Shown: in pieces, positions 1 to 5,215 of the stretch | Layout of the letters: each line of letters begins with the position of its first letter | How positions within the stretch are numbered: the stretch's first letter is position 1 | The notes under the pieces: generated by a model | The model's database searches: none | What the model was told of the DNA's origin: nothing | What the model saw: the letters and a program-made list of their open reading frames with translations, nothing else | Translations under genes and position numbers: made by a program | Origin: an uncultured Bacillaceae bacterium | GTDB lineage: Bacteria; Bacillota; Bacilli; Bacillales; Caldibacillaceae | NCBI GenBank assembly: GCA_937983015.1 | Contig: CALKAK010000089.1 | Location: 1 to 6,778 of the forward strand | DNA: 6,778 bases | Direction: 5' to 3'

Positions 1-18
1 AAGATCGCTCATCATTTC

Positions 19-26
19 GGAAGGAG
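19..26 (+). promoter_or_regulatory. Ribosome binding site of menE
   Basis: GGAAGGAG is a strong Shine-Dalgarno sequence, but it ends 13 bases before the ATG at 40, which is longer than the usual 6-10. No ATG, GTG or TTG in this frame lies at a better distance; the next in-frame ATG (position 52) would be further away. The menE frame has no stop between position 1 and 40, so an upstream start outside the window cannot be strictly excluded, but the ribosome binding site argues against it. No promoter is visible in the 39 bases, consistent with menE being the distal gene of a men operon (menB is its usual upstream neighbour). Confidence 0.65.
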
Positions 27-39
27 CATATTTTTAAAT

Positions 40-1515
40 ATGGCTAATAGAATGCAAAACTTATTGTACAAACGGGCTTACTTAACACCTAAACGACCGG
101 CTGTTATTTTTGAAAATACTGTCTTAACCTTTGAAGAACTGTACGATCAAGCTTTACAATTGGGTAGGAAATTGGCGGCGATCGGTATAAAAAAAAGCGA
201 CCGTATCGCGGTACTAATGAATAACCATCTCAATATGGTCATATTATTAAATTCCTTGCAGCTTTTAGGATGTGAAATCGTCCTATTGAATACGCGCCTG
301 CACACGCGCGAACTCTTATACCAGATTAATCATAGTAAAGTTAAGTTATTCATTACTTCTCAGGAGTTCAGGGAAACTGCTAGATATATTCGTGAATGTT
401 TGGATTTACGAATGTACATTTACGAAGACTTACTCGACTTAGAAGAGAAAGAGTTTGATCCCGTTTTAGAAATTGATATGGATGATCCATGTACGATCAT
501 GTACACCTCAGGAACTACAGGTTTTCCTAAAGGTGTCATCCAAACCTACGGAAATCACTGGTGGAGTGCCATCGGTTCCGTGTTAAATTTAGGACTGACG
601 GAAAAAGACCGCTGGCTTTGTACGGTCCCCCTTTTTCATATCAGTGGTTTCTCCATTTTAATGCGGGGCCTTGTTTACGGTATGCCGGTTGTCTTGTTGG
701 AAAAATTTGATGAGGAAAAAGTGAATCAAATCCTAATGGATGGAAAGGCAACGATTATATCGGTCGTTACGAACATGTTACGACGGATGGTGGATGCCTT
801 AGGGAACAAGTATTATCATCCCGAATTTCGTTGTGCCTTGTTAGGGGGTGGGCCTGTTCCCCTCGCATTGCTGGAAACATGTAAAGAAAAAAATATTCCG
901 GTATTCCAGTCCTATGGGATGACGGAAACGGCTTCACAGATCGTAACGCTTTCTCCGGAGGATAGTTTGCGCAAATTAGGTTCTGTCGGAAAACCATTGT
1001 TCCCCAGTCAAATAAAGATCATGAAAGAAGGACGGGAAGCTGAACCGAATGAGGTCGGTGAAATCATCGTCAAAGGACCGAATGTGACGAAAGGCTATTT
1101 ATACGATGATGAAGAAAACAAAAAGAATTTTACACGAGATGGCTGGTTTTTTACCGGTGACCTGGGATATCTGGATGAAGAAGGATTTTTATACGTCATC
1201 GACCGTCGTTCCGATTTAATCATTTCCGGGGGGGAGAATATCTATCCGGCAGAAGTGGAAAATATTTTATTGTCCCATCCGGCCATTGAAGATGCGGGAG
1301 TGGTGGGGATTGCCGACGAAAGATGGGGAGAGGTCCCTTGTGCTTTTTACGTCGTAAAAAAAGGTAAAACGGTCAGTTCGGAAGAGTTAGCGGCGTATTG
1401 CAATAATCATATCGCTAAATATAAAATTCCTAAAAGATGGTATGAAGTAGATCGATTACCGAGAAATGCTGCCAATAAATTAGTGCGCTGGAAATTACGG
1501 GAAATGATCAACTAG
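40..1515 (+). CDS. menE: o-Succinylbenzoate--CoA ligase MenE
   Basis: This is an adenylate-forming acyl-CoA synthetase of 491 residues; B. subtilis MenE is about 486. It activates o-succinylbenzoate with ATP and joins it to CoA in the cytosol, giving the substrate that MenB cyclises in menaquinone (vitamin K2) synthesis. The order of motifs is complete: the phosphate-binding loop YTSGTTGFPKG (residues 155-165), the FQSYGMTET adenine/ATP motif (289-297), the TGDLGYLD motif with D374, the hinge DRRSDLIISGGEN (388-400), and PRNAANK with the catalytic lysine K480 near the C-terminus. The stretches PLFHISG, LLGGGP and the SQIVTLSPE segment are specifically MenE-like from memory, rather than those of a generic fatty acyl-CoA ligase. 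The reading frame is intact. A strong bidirectional terminator follows, so menE is the last gene of its transcript. An alternative reading as another acyl-CoA ligase is unlikely. Confidence 0.95.
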   Translation: MANRMQNLLYKRAYLTPKRPAVIFENTVLTFEELYDQALQLGRKLAAIGIKKSDRIAVLMNNHLNMVILLNSLQLLGCEIVLLNTRLHTRELLYQINHSKVKLFITSQEFRETARYIRECLDLRMYIYEDLLDLEEKEFDPVLEIDMDDPCTIMYTSGTTGFPKGVIQTYGNHWWSAIGSVLNLGLTEKDRWLCTVPLFHISGFSILMRGLVYGMPVVLLEKFDEEKVNQILMDGKATIISVVTNMLRRMVDALGNKYYHPEFRCALLGGGPVPLALLETCKEKNIPVFQSYGMTETASQIVTLSPEDSLRKLGSVGKPLFPSQIKIMKEGREAEPNEVGEIIVKGPNVTKGYLYDDEENKKNFTRDGWFFTGDLGYLDEEGFLYVIDRRSDLIISGGENIYPAEVENILLSHPAIEDAGVVGIADERWGEVPCAFYVVKKGKTVSSEELAAYCNNHIAKYKIPKRWYEVDRLPRNAANKLVRWKLREMIN

Positions 1516-1545
1516 AGCTAATGGAACGAAAAAAATAGCAAATAA

Positions 1546-1581
1546 AAAGATGGTCACTGTTTGATACAGTTGACCATCTTT
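1546..1581. terminator. Bidirectional intrinsic terminator between menE and the zinc-binding lipoprotein gene
   Basis: The arms AAAGATGGTCA-CTGT (1546-1560) and ACAGTTGACCATCTTT (1566-1581) pair over 15 bp with one bulged T and a 5-base loop. On the minus strand the stem is followed by a long T-rich tail (CTTTTTATTTGCTATTTTTTT), a strong terminator for the gene at 1583-2542. On the plus strand the tail is shorter (CTTTATCATT), but the stem is long and the position directly after menE suits a shared terminator for two convergent genes. Confidence 0.88.
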
Positions 1582-1582
1582 A

Positions 1583-2542
1583 TCATTCATTCAATGCTTT
1601 TTCCAATGTTTTTAAATTGGCTTTCATCAATGAAAAATAATCGTGATCTTGTTCAATATCATCGCTCGTAAGAGTTGCTAAGTTATGAATAGGAAGAGGT
1701 TCAAGGTTTGCTTCATTAGTGACAACATCAACGAGTCGATTGGAAACGTTTTGTTCTACTAAAATATACTTTATCTTTTCCGCTTTTACCGTATCGATGA
1801 GATTTTGTAATTGTTTTTGGGATGGTTCTTGCGCAGTAGACAACCCAGCGATACTTATTTGTTTGATCCCGTACCGTTTTTCCCAATAATTGAAGGCAGC
1901 ATGAGAAACGATTATCGTATCGTGTTTTGCTTGACTGGTAACGGAGTGGAATTGTTCATGTAAATCATCAAATTGTTTTTCTAACTCGGTCATATTTTTT
2001 TGGAAATGATCTTTATGCTCCGGCAAAATCTCCGATAAATGAACGGTTATTTGTTCTGCCATTTGTTTTGCGTAAATGGGATCGATCCAAATATGGGGGT
2101 CGATGAGTCCGTGCTCATGATTCGCATCATCATGTTCATTGTCGTTTTTGTCAAGATCCATAAGGCTCGATTCCGGGTTTATTTCTTCCCCGATCGCGAT
2201 CACTTTCACACCTTCCTCTTCCATGATCGCTTTCGTTTTATTTACGAACCCTTCTAAGCCAAATCCGATATGGAAAAAGAGGTCTGCGTCCACGATTTTA
2301 AGCATATCCTTTTGCGAAGGTTCAAAAGTATGTTCATCCACATTAGGCGGATAAATGGATTGAACGTTCACATAAGGGGAACCGATCTTTTCAGTGAAAT
2401 CTTTCAGAGGATAGACGGTTGTATAAATCTTGACTTGCCCTTCATCATGTACTTCTTGATCCGCTTGCCCTGATGTACAACTAGCCAATACGAGGTTAAA
2501 AAGAATGAGCAGAATGTATAGCCAATGTTTTTTAAAATACAT
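1583..2542 (-). CDS. znuA: Zinc ABC transporter substrate-binding lipoprotein (ZnuA/AdcA family)
   Basis: A 319-residue cluster-A1 metal-binding lipoprotein. The N-terminus is a lipoprotein signal: KK at 4-5, a hydrophobic core from 7 to 19, and lipobox L-A-S-C with the lipidated cysteine at C22, so it is anchored on the outer face of the membrane. The mature protein shows the TroA/ZnuA fold signature, with likely zinc-ligand histidines H71 (in VDEHTFEPS), H150 (in DPHIWIDP) and H214 (in VSHAAFNYW). Three histidines favour zinc over manganese, since Mn-type members usually replace the third with glutamate. A short acidic His-containing loop (about 131-145; H137, H142, H144) precedes the second ligand, as in zinc members. 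ATG at 2542 has GGAGG seven bases upstream. A Zur-type operator and promoter lie directly upstream, which independently supports zinc. No permease or ATPase gene adjoins it, so it must borrow a ZnuBC/AdcBC pair encoded elsewhere. The symbol describes the family; the local name may be adcA or ycdH-like. Confidence 0.9.
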   Translation of the reverse strand: MYFKKHWLYILLILFNLVLASCTSGQADQEVHDEGQVKIYTTVYPLKDFTEKIGSPYVNVQSIYPPNVDEHTFEPSQKDMLKIVDADLFFHIGFGLEGFVNKTKAIMEEEGVKVIAIGEEINPESSLMDLDKNDNEHDDANHEHGLIDPHIWIDPIYAKQMAEQITVHLSEILPEHKDHFQKNMTELEKQFDDLHEQFHSVTSQAKHDTIIVSHAAFNYWEKRYGIKQISIAGLSTAQEPSQKQLQNLIDTVKAEKIKYILVEQNVSNRLVDVVTNEANLEPLPIHNLATLTSDDIEQDHDYFSLMKANLKTLEKALNE

Positions 2543-2569
2543 AAAACATCCTCCGGTGCTTGTTATTTA

Positions 2570-2596
2570 AGTAAATCGTAATGATTCCGATTTACT
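2570..2596 (-). promoter_or_regulatory. Zur-box operator of the zinc-binding lipoprotein gene
   Basis: The left half AGTAAATCGTAAT (2570-2582), central G2583 and right half ATTCCGATTTACT (2584-2596) form a 27-bp palindrome with a single mismatch (T2579 against C2587). The core fits the known Bacillus Zur consensus TCGTAATnATTACGA at all positions but one. The TCG/CGA outer bases distinguish it from Fur (GATAAT) and PerR (TTATAAT) boxes. It starts three bases past the predicted transcription start and sits in the early transcribed region, where zinc-loaded Zur would block transcription. Expected behaviour: repressed when zinc is sufficient, induced on starvation. Confidence 0.88.
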
Positions 2597-2605
2597 GCAT
2601 AAAGT

Positions 2606-2634
2606 ATCATAGCAAAATCATCTCATGAAAGCAA
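2606..2634 (-). promoter_or_regulatory. SigA-type promoter with extended -10 for the zinc-binding lipoprotein gene
   Basis: On the minus strand TTGCTT (2634-2629) is followed after exactly 17 bases by TATGAT (2611-2606), and TGC precedes the -10, giving an extended -10 (TGnTATGAT). Transcription would begin near 2599, leaving a leader of about 56 bases that contains the Zur box and the GGAGG ribosome binding site (2554-2550). The -35 lies directly against the T-run of the yidD terminator. Confidence 0.72.
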
Positions 2635-2635
2635 T

Positions 2636-2660
2636 AAAAAAATGCTTCTTGAAAGAAGCA
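2636..2660 (-). terminator. Intrinsic terminator of yidD
   Basis: Reading the minus strand, TGCTTCTT (2660-2653) and AAGAAGCA (2650-2643) form a short stem; realistically 6-7 bp pair around a small loop. A run of seven T follows (2642-2636). It lies about 30 bases past the yidD stop codon and separates yidD from the Zur-controlled gene downstream. Confidence 0.8.
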
Positions 2661-2690
2661 GAAAGAAGTTTATTTGTTATGTAAATGGGT

Positions 2691-2942
2691 TTAAACTTTG
2701 CGCTTTTTTTTGGGCCAGTTAAGGGGAACCGGGTCGTATCCTCCTTTAAATAGGGGGTTACAGCGGAGAATTCGCCTTACCGTTAAATAACCGCCTCGTA
2801 TGACGCCGAAGCGTTCAATTGCTTCATAACCATACTGAGAACAAGTGGGATAATAACGGCATGATGGGGGAAATATTGGTGAAATAAATTTTTGATAAAA
2901 GCGAATGGTTTTGAGAAATATTTTCTTGATCATGGTTTTCAA
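2691..2942 (-). CDS. yidD: Membrane protein insertion efficiency factor YidD
   Basis: A small basic protein of 83 residues as drawn, or 80 if it starts at the internal ATG. It is the YidD family (B. subtilis YtjA), a membrane-associated protein thought to help YidC/Sec insert membrane proteins. The family core is complete: an N-terminal amphipathic segment ending in FYQKFISP, then PSCRYYPTCSQYGYEAIERFG (residues 26-46) with its two conserved cysteines, GGYLTVRRILRCNP with a third cysteine, and the GGYDPVP motif, followed by a lysine-rich tail (PKKKRKV). The start is uncertain. TTG at 2942 has only a weak CAGG before it; ATG at 2933 gives MIKKIFLKT and also lacks a good ribosome binding site. 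It is monocistronic, with its own terminator downstream and dps divergent upstream. Confidence 0.92.
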   Translation of the reverse strand: MKTMIKKIFLKTIRFYQKFISPIFPPSCRYYPTCSQYGYEAIERFGVIRGGYLTVRRILRCNPLFKGGYDPVPLNWPKKKRKV

Positions 2943-2968
2943 CTGCCTGGTTCATTTTTGCTTACATA

Positions 2969-2998
2969 ATTATATCACTATTTGCGAAGATTAGTAAA
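2969..2998 (-). promoter_or_regulatory. Candidate promoter of yidD
   Basis: On the minus strand a perfect TATAAT (2974-2969) is preceded after 18 bases by TTTACT (2998-2993), four of six matches to TTGACA. Transcription would start near 2962, giving a leader of about 20-29 bases. The element lies within the short divergent spacer with dps, so regulators bound here could affect both genes. Confidence 0.5.
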
Positions 2999-3019
2999 AG
3001 AATTGGAATGAGGATGCAC

Positions 3020-3025
3020 AGGAGG
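3020..3025 (+). promoter_or_regulatory. Ribosome binding site that fixes the dps start at TTG 3035
   Basis: AGGAGG (extended by another G) lies nine bases before TTG at 3035, which is in the dps frame. The upstream in-frame ATGs at 3008 and 3014 have no comparable site, and they would place this Shine-Dalgarno inside the coding sequence. Confidence 0.8.
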
Positions 3026-3034
3026 GATAATCCA

Positions 3035-3475
3035 TTGAACAATGAACTCAAAGAAAATTTAAACAAACTGATCGCGAGCCTTACGGTCTTGTATATGAAG
3101 TTGCACCATTTTCATTGGTTTATTGCGGGTCCCCATTTTTTCACCCTGCATGAAAAGTTTGAAGAACTATATGATGAGGTGACAGAACATATCGATGTGG
3201 TAGCGGAAAGACTTTTACAATTAAAAGAACAACCGATTTCCACGCTAAAAGAGTGTTTAGAGCATTCGTTGTTGAAGGAAGCGGCATCCGTCCAGGGGGA
3301 GAAGGGTATGGTGGCAGAGCTGCTACAAGATTTAACGATATTAAATCGTCACCTTTACGAAGGAATGAAGCTTGCCCAGGAAAATGGGGATGAAGTCACA
3401 AATGATATTCTGATCGGGATGAGCACCGGGTTTGAAAAGCAGATCTGGATGTACCGGGCCTTTTTAGGCAAATGA
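3035..3475 (+). CDS. dps: Dps/MrgA-type ferritin-like DNA-protecting protein
   Basis: With the TTG start at 3035 the protein has 146 residues, close to the roughly 145-153 of Bacillus Dps and MrgA; the longest frame from ATG 3008 adds nine residues that resemble no Dps N-terminus. It is a four-helix ferritin-like protein expected to form a 12-subunit shell that oxidises Fe(II) with hydrogen peroxide and stores iron, protecting DNA. The ferroxidase pattern is intact in TTG-start numbering: H27 in FHWF, H39 in FTLHEKFEE, E43 at the position that is often aspartate, then D54 and E58 in HIDVVAER. The stretch GPHFFTLHEKFEELYDE is nearly identical to B. subtilis MrgA as I remember it. I cannot see a clear plus-strand promoter or a convincing PerR box upstream. 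There is no terminator right after the stop; a small gene faces it 11 bases away. Confidence 0.93.
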   Translation: MNNELKENLNKLIASLTVLYMKLHHFHWFIAGPHFFTLHEKFEELYDEVTEHIDVVAERLLQLKEQPISTLKECLEHSLLKEAASVQGEKGMVAELLQDLTILNRHLYEGMKLAQENGDEVTNDILIGMSTGFEKQIWMYRAFLGK

Positions 3476-3486
3476 AGAAGATGATA

Positions 3487-3705
3487 TCAAGTAAAATCGG
3501 TCTCGGTCATTTTTTTCTCCAGTTCCTCTTTGATAAAGTGCTTCACTAGCAGATGTAGTTGATGATCACTCAAATCGTTTAATAAAAGAATCAATTCATC
3601 ACGCGTCCATGATTGGAGAAAATTTGCCACCACGATATCGATATTTCCATCATCAGAAATGAGATTCCCTCGATGTTCGTTGAACAGTTTTTGGATGATG
3701 TCCAT
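3487..3705 (-). CDS. Small acidic hypothetical protein (possibly DUF6154 family)
   Basis: A 72-residue protein starting at ATG 3705 with AAGGTG seven bases upstream, a credible ribosome binding site. The sequence is leucine-rich and highly charged, probably all helical: a first helix (IIQKLFNEHRG), an acidic turn (SDDGNID), then two amphipathic helices (IDIVVANFLQSW and RDELILLLNDLSDHQLHLLVKHFIKEELEKKM). There is no signal peptide, membrane segment, cysteine or metal motif, so it should be cytosolic. The pattern resembles small Bacillaceae proteins that I remember as DUF6154, which have no known function; this is a memory-based suggestion. It faces dps with an 11-base gap. No convincing promoter or terminator of its own was found. 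Confidence 0.75.
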   Translation of the reverse strand: MDIIQKLFNEHRGNLISDDGNIDIVVANFLQSWTRDELILLLNDLSDHQLHLLVKHFIKEELEKKMTETDFT

Positions 3706-3787
3706 CGTTTTTCACCTTACTTAATTATTTTACTCGTGGTAGCAGTGTTACCATAAATCTTTTTCTTAAACATCATGTTAGTAGTAT

Positions 3788-3813
3788 AGGGATGGGAAAC
3801 ATCCCTTTTCTTT
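3788..3813 (+). terminator. Plus-strand terminator-like hairpin upstream of the Nudix gene
   Basis: AGGGATG (3788-3794), loop GGAAA, and CATCCCT (3800-3806) form a perfect 7-bp stem followed by TTTCTTTAGTTTT. As an intrinsic terminator it would act on plus-strand transcription arriving from dps after crossing the facing small gene. It could instead attenuate a promoter further upstream for the Nudix gene, but no such promoter is evident. Confidence 0.5.
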
Positions 3814-3825
3814 AGTTTTAGGAAA

Positions 3826-3854
3826 GATACAAAAAAGCCCGACCGGGTTATAAT
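3826..3854 (+). promoter_or_regulatory. Candidate promoter of the Nudix gene
   Basis: A perfect TATAAT (3849-3854) is preceded after 17 bases by GATACA (3826-3831), only three of six matches to TTGACA. A perfect TTGACA also lies at 3859-3864, but nothing at 16-18 bases after it resembles a -10 (best is TGTTTA). The first pair is preferred. It would give a leader of about 47 bases. Confidence 0.35.
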
Positions 3855-3907
3855 TAAATTGACATGCATATGGCAACAGACTGTTTATTTTTGGGGGGAG
3901 GAACGGG

Positions 3908-4381
3908 ATGTACTGTTTTCGGGATGTTTTTGGGAATGAAGTAAAATTGAGTTTTTCAGTAAATACTTTTGAACGACCACCTGAACATGTACTGGTGATC
4001 TGCCGATATAACGGTTTTTGGTTACTTACCGATCATAAAGAGCGGGGATTAGAATTTCCCGGGGGGAAAATGGAAGGAGATGAGACGCCAGAGGAAGCAG
4101 CCGTTCGTGAGGTGATGGAAGAGACCGGTGCGGAAATAGAACGAATTGTATTGATCGGGCAATATCAAGTTACCGGGGGTGATCGGTCCTTCGTGAAGAA
4201 CGTTTATTTTGCGAATATCAAACGAATAAGGGAGCAAAAACAGTATTTTGAAACGAATGGACCGGTGCTTCTAGACGGTTCAATTGAATTCGCAAACCTG
4301 GACGAAACCTTTAGTTATATCATGAAAGACGGTGTGTTGCAAAAATGCTTGGAAGAAATTAAAAGAAGGGGATTCTTTTAA
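3908..4381 (+). CDS. ytkD: Nudix hydrolase YtkD / RNA pyrophosphohydrolase RppH
   Basis: A 157-residue protein with a full Nudix box from G53 to A75: G53-x5-E59-x7-R67-E68-V-x-E71-E72-x-G74. E68, E71 and E72 are the expected metal-binding glutamates. Motifs matching B. subtilis YtkD along its length include HVLVICRYNG, WLLTDH, RGLEFPGGK, GQYQVTGG, YFETNGPVL and FSYIMKDGVL. That protein was described as an 8-oxo-dGTP/nucleoside triphosphate hydrolase, and later as the Bacillus RppH that removes pyrophosphate from mRNA 5' ends to start decay. Which role dominates here cannot be told from sequence. ATG 3908 has GGAGG six bases upstream within a G-rich run. The gene converges on the permease gene with a 30-base gap. 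Confidence 0.93.
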   Translation: MYCFRDVFGNEVKLSFSVNTFERPPEHVLVICRYNGFWLLTDHKERGLEFPGGKMEGDETPEEAAVREVMEETGAEIERIVLIGQYQVTGGDRSFVKNVYFANIKRIREQKQYFETNGPVLLDGSIEFANLDETFSYIMKDGVLQKCLEEIKRRGFF

Positions 4382-4407
4382 CATCCAAACCATTCATGCA
4401 ACACACC
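4331..4407. repeat. 11-bp perfect inverted repeat across the ytkD 3' end
   Basis: GGTGTGTTGCA (4331-4341), inside the last codons of ytkD, is repeated inverted as TGCAACACACC (4397-4407) in the gap before the permease stop codon, with 55 bases between the arms. Transcripts of either strand could fold it. No T-run follows the outer arm on the minus strand, so a standard terminator for the importer operon is not seen there. On the plus strand the small hairpin CAAC-TTTA-GTTG (4407-4418), followed by TTTTT, comes next and may be a weak terminator for ytkD. Confidence 0.55.
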
Positions 4408-4411
4408 AACT

Positions 4412-5215
4412 TTAGTTGTTTTTGATCAACTGTTTTTCGATCAACTCGACACCTTTATACATCACTGTTGCGAAAATAGCGATGATCACAAGCGCCATAA
4501 GCACAAGTGTAAAATTGAAGACTTGAAATCCGTAAATGATTAAATAACCGAGCCCCTGTTTCGAAACTAAAAATTCGCCGACAATCACACCTACCCAGGA
4601 AAGACCGACATTGACTTTTAAAGTCGAGATAATCACCGGGAAAGACGAGGGTAAAATAGCTTCTTTAAACATTTGCCATCTGGTGGCGCGGAACGTTTGT
4701 AATACTTTTAAAAAATTCGGATCAACCTCGCGAAAAGCGGTGTAGACAACAATCGTGGTTATGATTATGGAGATGATTACACCCATAGCGATAATGGACG
4801 TCATTGTAGGACCGATCGCGACGATCAGTATGGGACCTAGTGCAACTTTCGGCATCGAATTTAAAACGACCAGATAGGGATCCAGTACTTTTGCGGTAAA
4901 AGGAAACCACCATAAAATTGTCGCTAGAATTGTCCCGAATAGTGTTCCGATAATGAATCCAAGGATCGTTTCGAATAAGGTGGTATAGAGATGGGGCCAA
5001 AGCGTACCGTCAAAAAAATTTGTGATTAATAAATCCCAGATTTTTCTTGGTGAACTAAAAATGAGCGGATCGATCCAGTATTGTTGGGAGGCAACCTCCC
5101 AAAGAAACAAGAAGATAACGAGAATGAACAACTGGATGATACTGATCTTTCGCTTTTCTTTGATCAATTCTTTCTTAAATTGTTGATGCAATCCCTCGAT
5201 ATCAATTTTTTTCAA
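4412..5215 (-). CDS. ytlD: ABC importer permease (nitrate/sulfonate/thiamine-precursor class, YtlD-like)
   Basis: A 267-residue inner-membrane permease of the BPD_transp_1 type (SsuC/TauC/ThiX-like), with six predicted membrane segments: about 26-43, 77-102, 113-134, 137-160, 192-216 and 235-256. The cytoplasmic coupling loop is recognisable at about 163-190 (VDPNFLKVLQTFRATRWQ, then MFKEAILPSS), which ends in the usual LP of the EAA loop although the canonical E-A-A is degenerate. The start is TTG at 5215, preceded by GGGAGGAG ten bases away; no early in-frame ATG exists. The first 14 bases overlap the end of the ATPase gene in another frame, suggesting translational coupling. It is the last gene of the operon. 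The substrate is unknown; the family carries nitrate, aliphatic sulfonates, taurine, or pyrimidine precursors of thiamine. Confidence 0.88.
   Translation of the reverse strand: MKKIDIEGLHQQFKKELIKEKRKISIIQLFILVIFLFLWEVASQQYWIDPLIFSSPRKIWDLLITNFFDGTLWPHLYTTLFETILGFIIGTLFGTILATILWWFPFTAKVLDPYLVVLNSMPKVALGPILIVAIGPTMTSIIAMGVIISIIITTIVVYTAFREVDPNFLKVLQTFRATRWQMFKEAILPSSFPVIISTLKVNVGLSWVGVIVGEFLVSKQGLGYLIIYGFQVFNFTLVLMALVIIAIFATVMYKGVELIEKQLIKNN

Noticed and set aside
767..997. 76-codon minus-strand frame inside menE
   Set aside because: Antisense shadow of a highly conserved coding region, no ribosome binding site.
2964..2980. Possible PerR box (AT-rich partial palindrome around ACATAATTATAT) before dps
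   Set aside because: Only about 8 of 14 positions fit TTATAATnATTATAA and the right half is poor; in AT-rich spacer DNA this is not convincing.
2981..3007. SigB-type promoter for dps
   Set aside because: No GTTTAA/GGGTAT pair at correct spacing could be found in the spacer.
3835..3848. CCCGACCGGG followed on the minus strand by TTTTTT, resembling a terminator
   Set aside because: The loop would be only 2-4 bases with 3-4 bp of stem, and no minus-strand gene lies directly upstream needing it.
3864..3944. 26-codon frame starting before the Nudix ATG
   Set aside because: No ribosome binding site and it overlaps the Nudix start in another frame; probably chance.
4722..5000. 92-codon minus-strand frame inside the permease gene
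   Set aside because: Same-strand shadow of the permease in another frame, without a ribosome binding site; composition is not protein-like.
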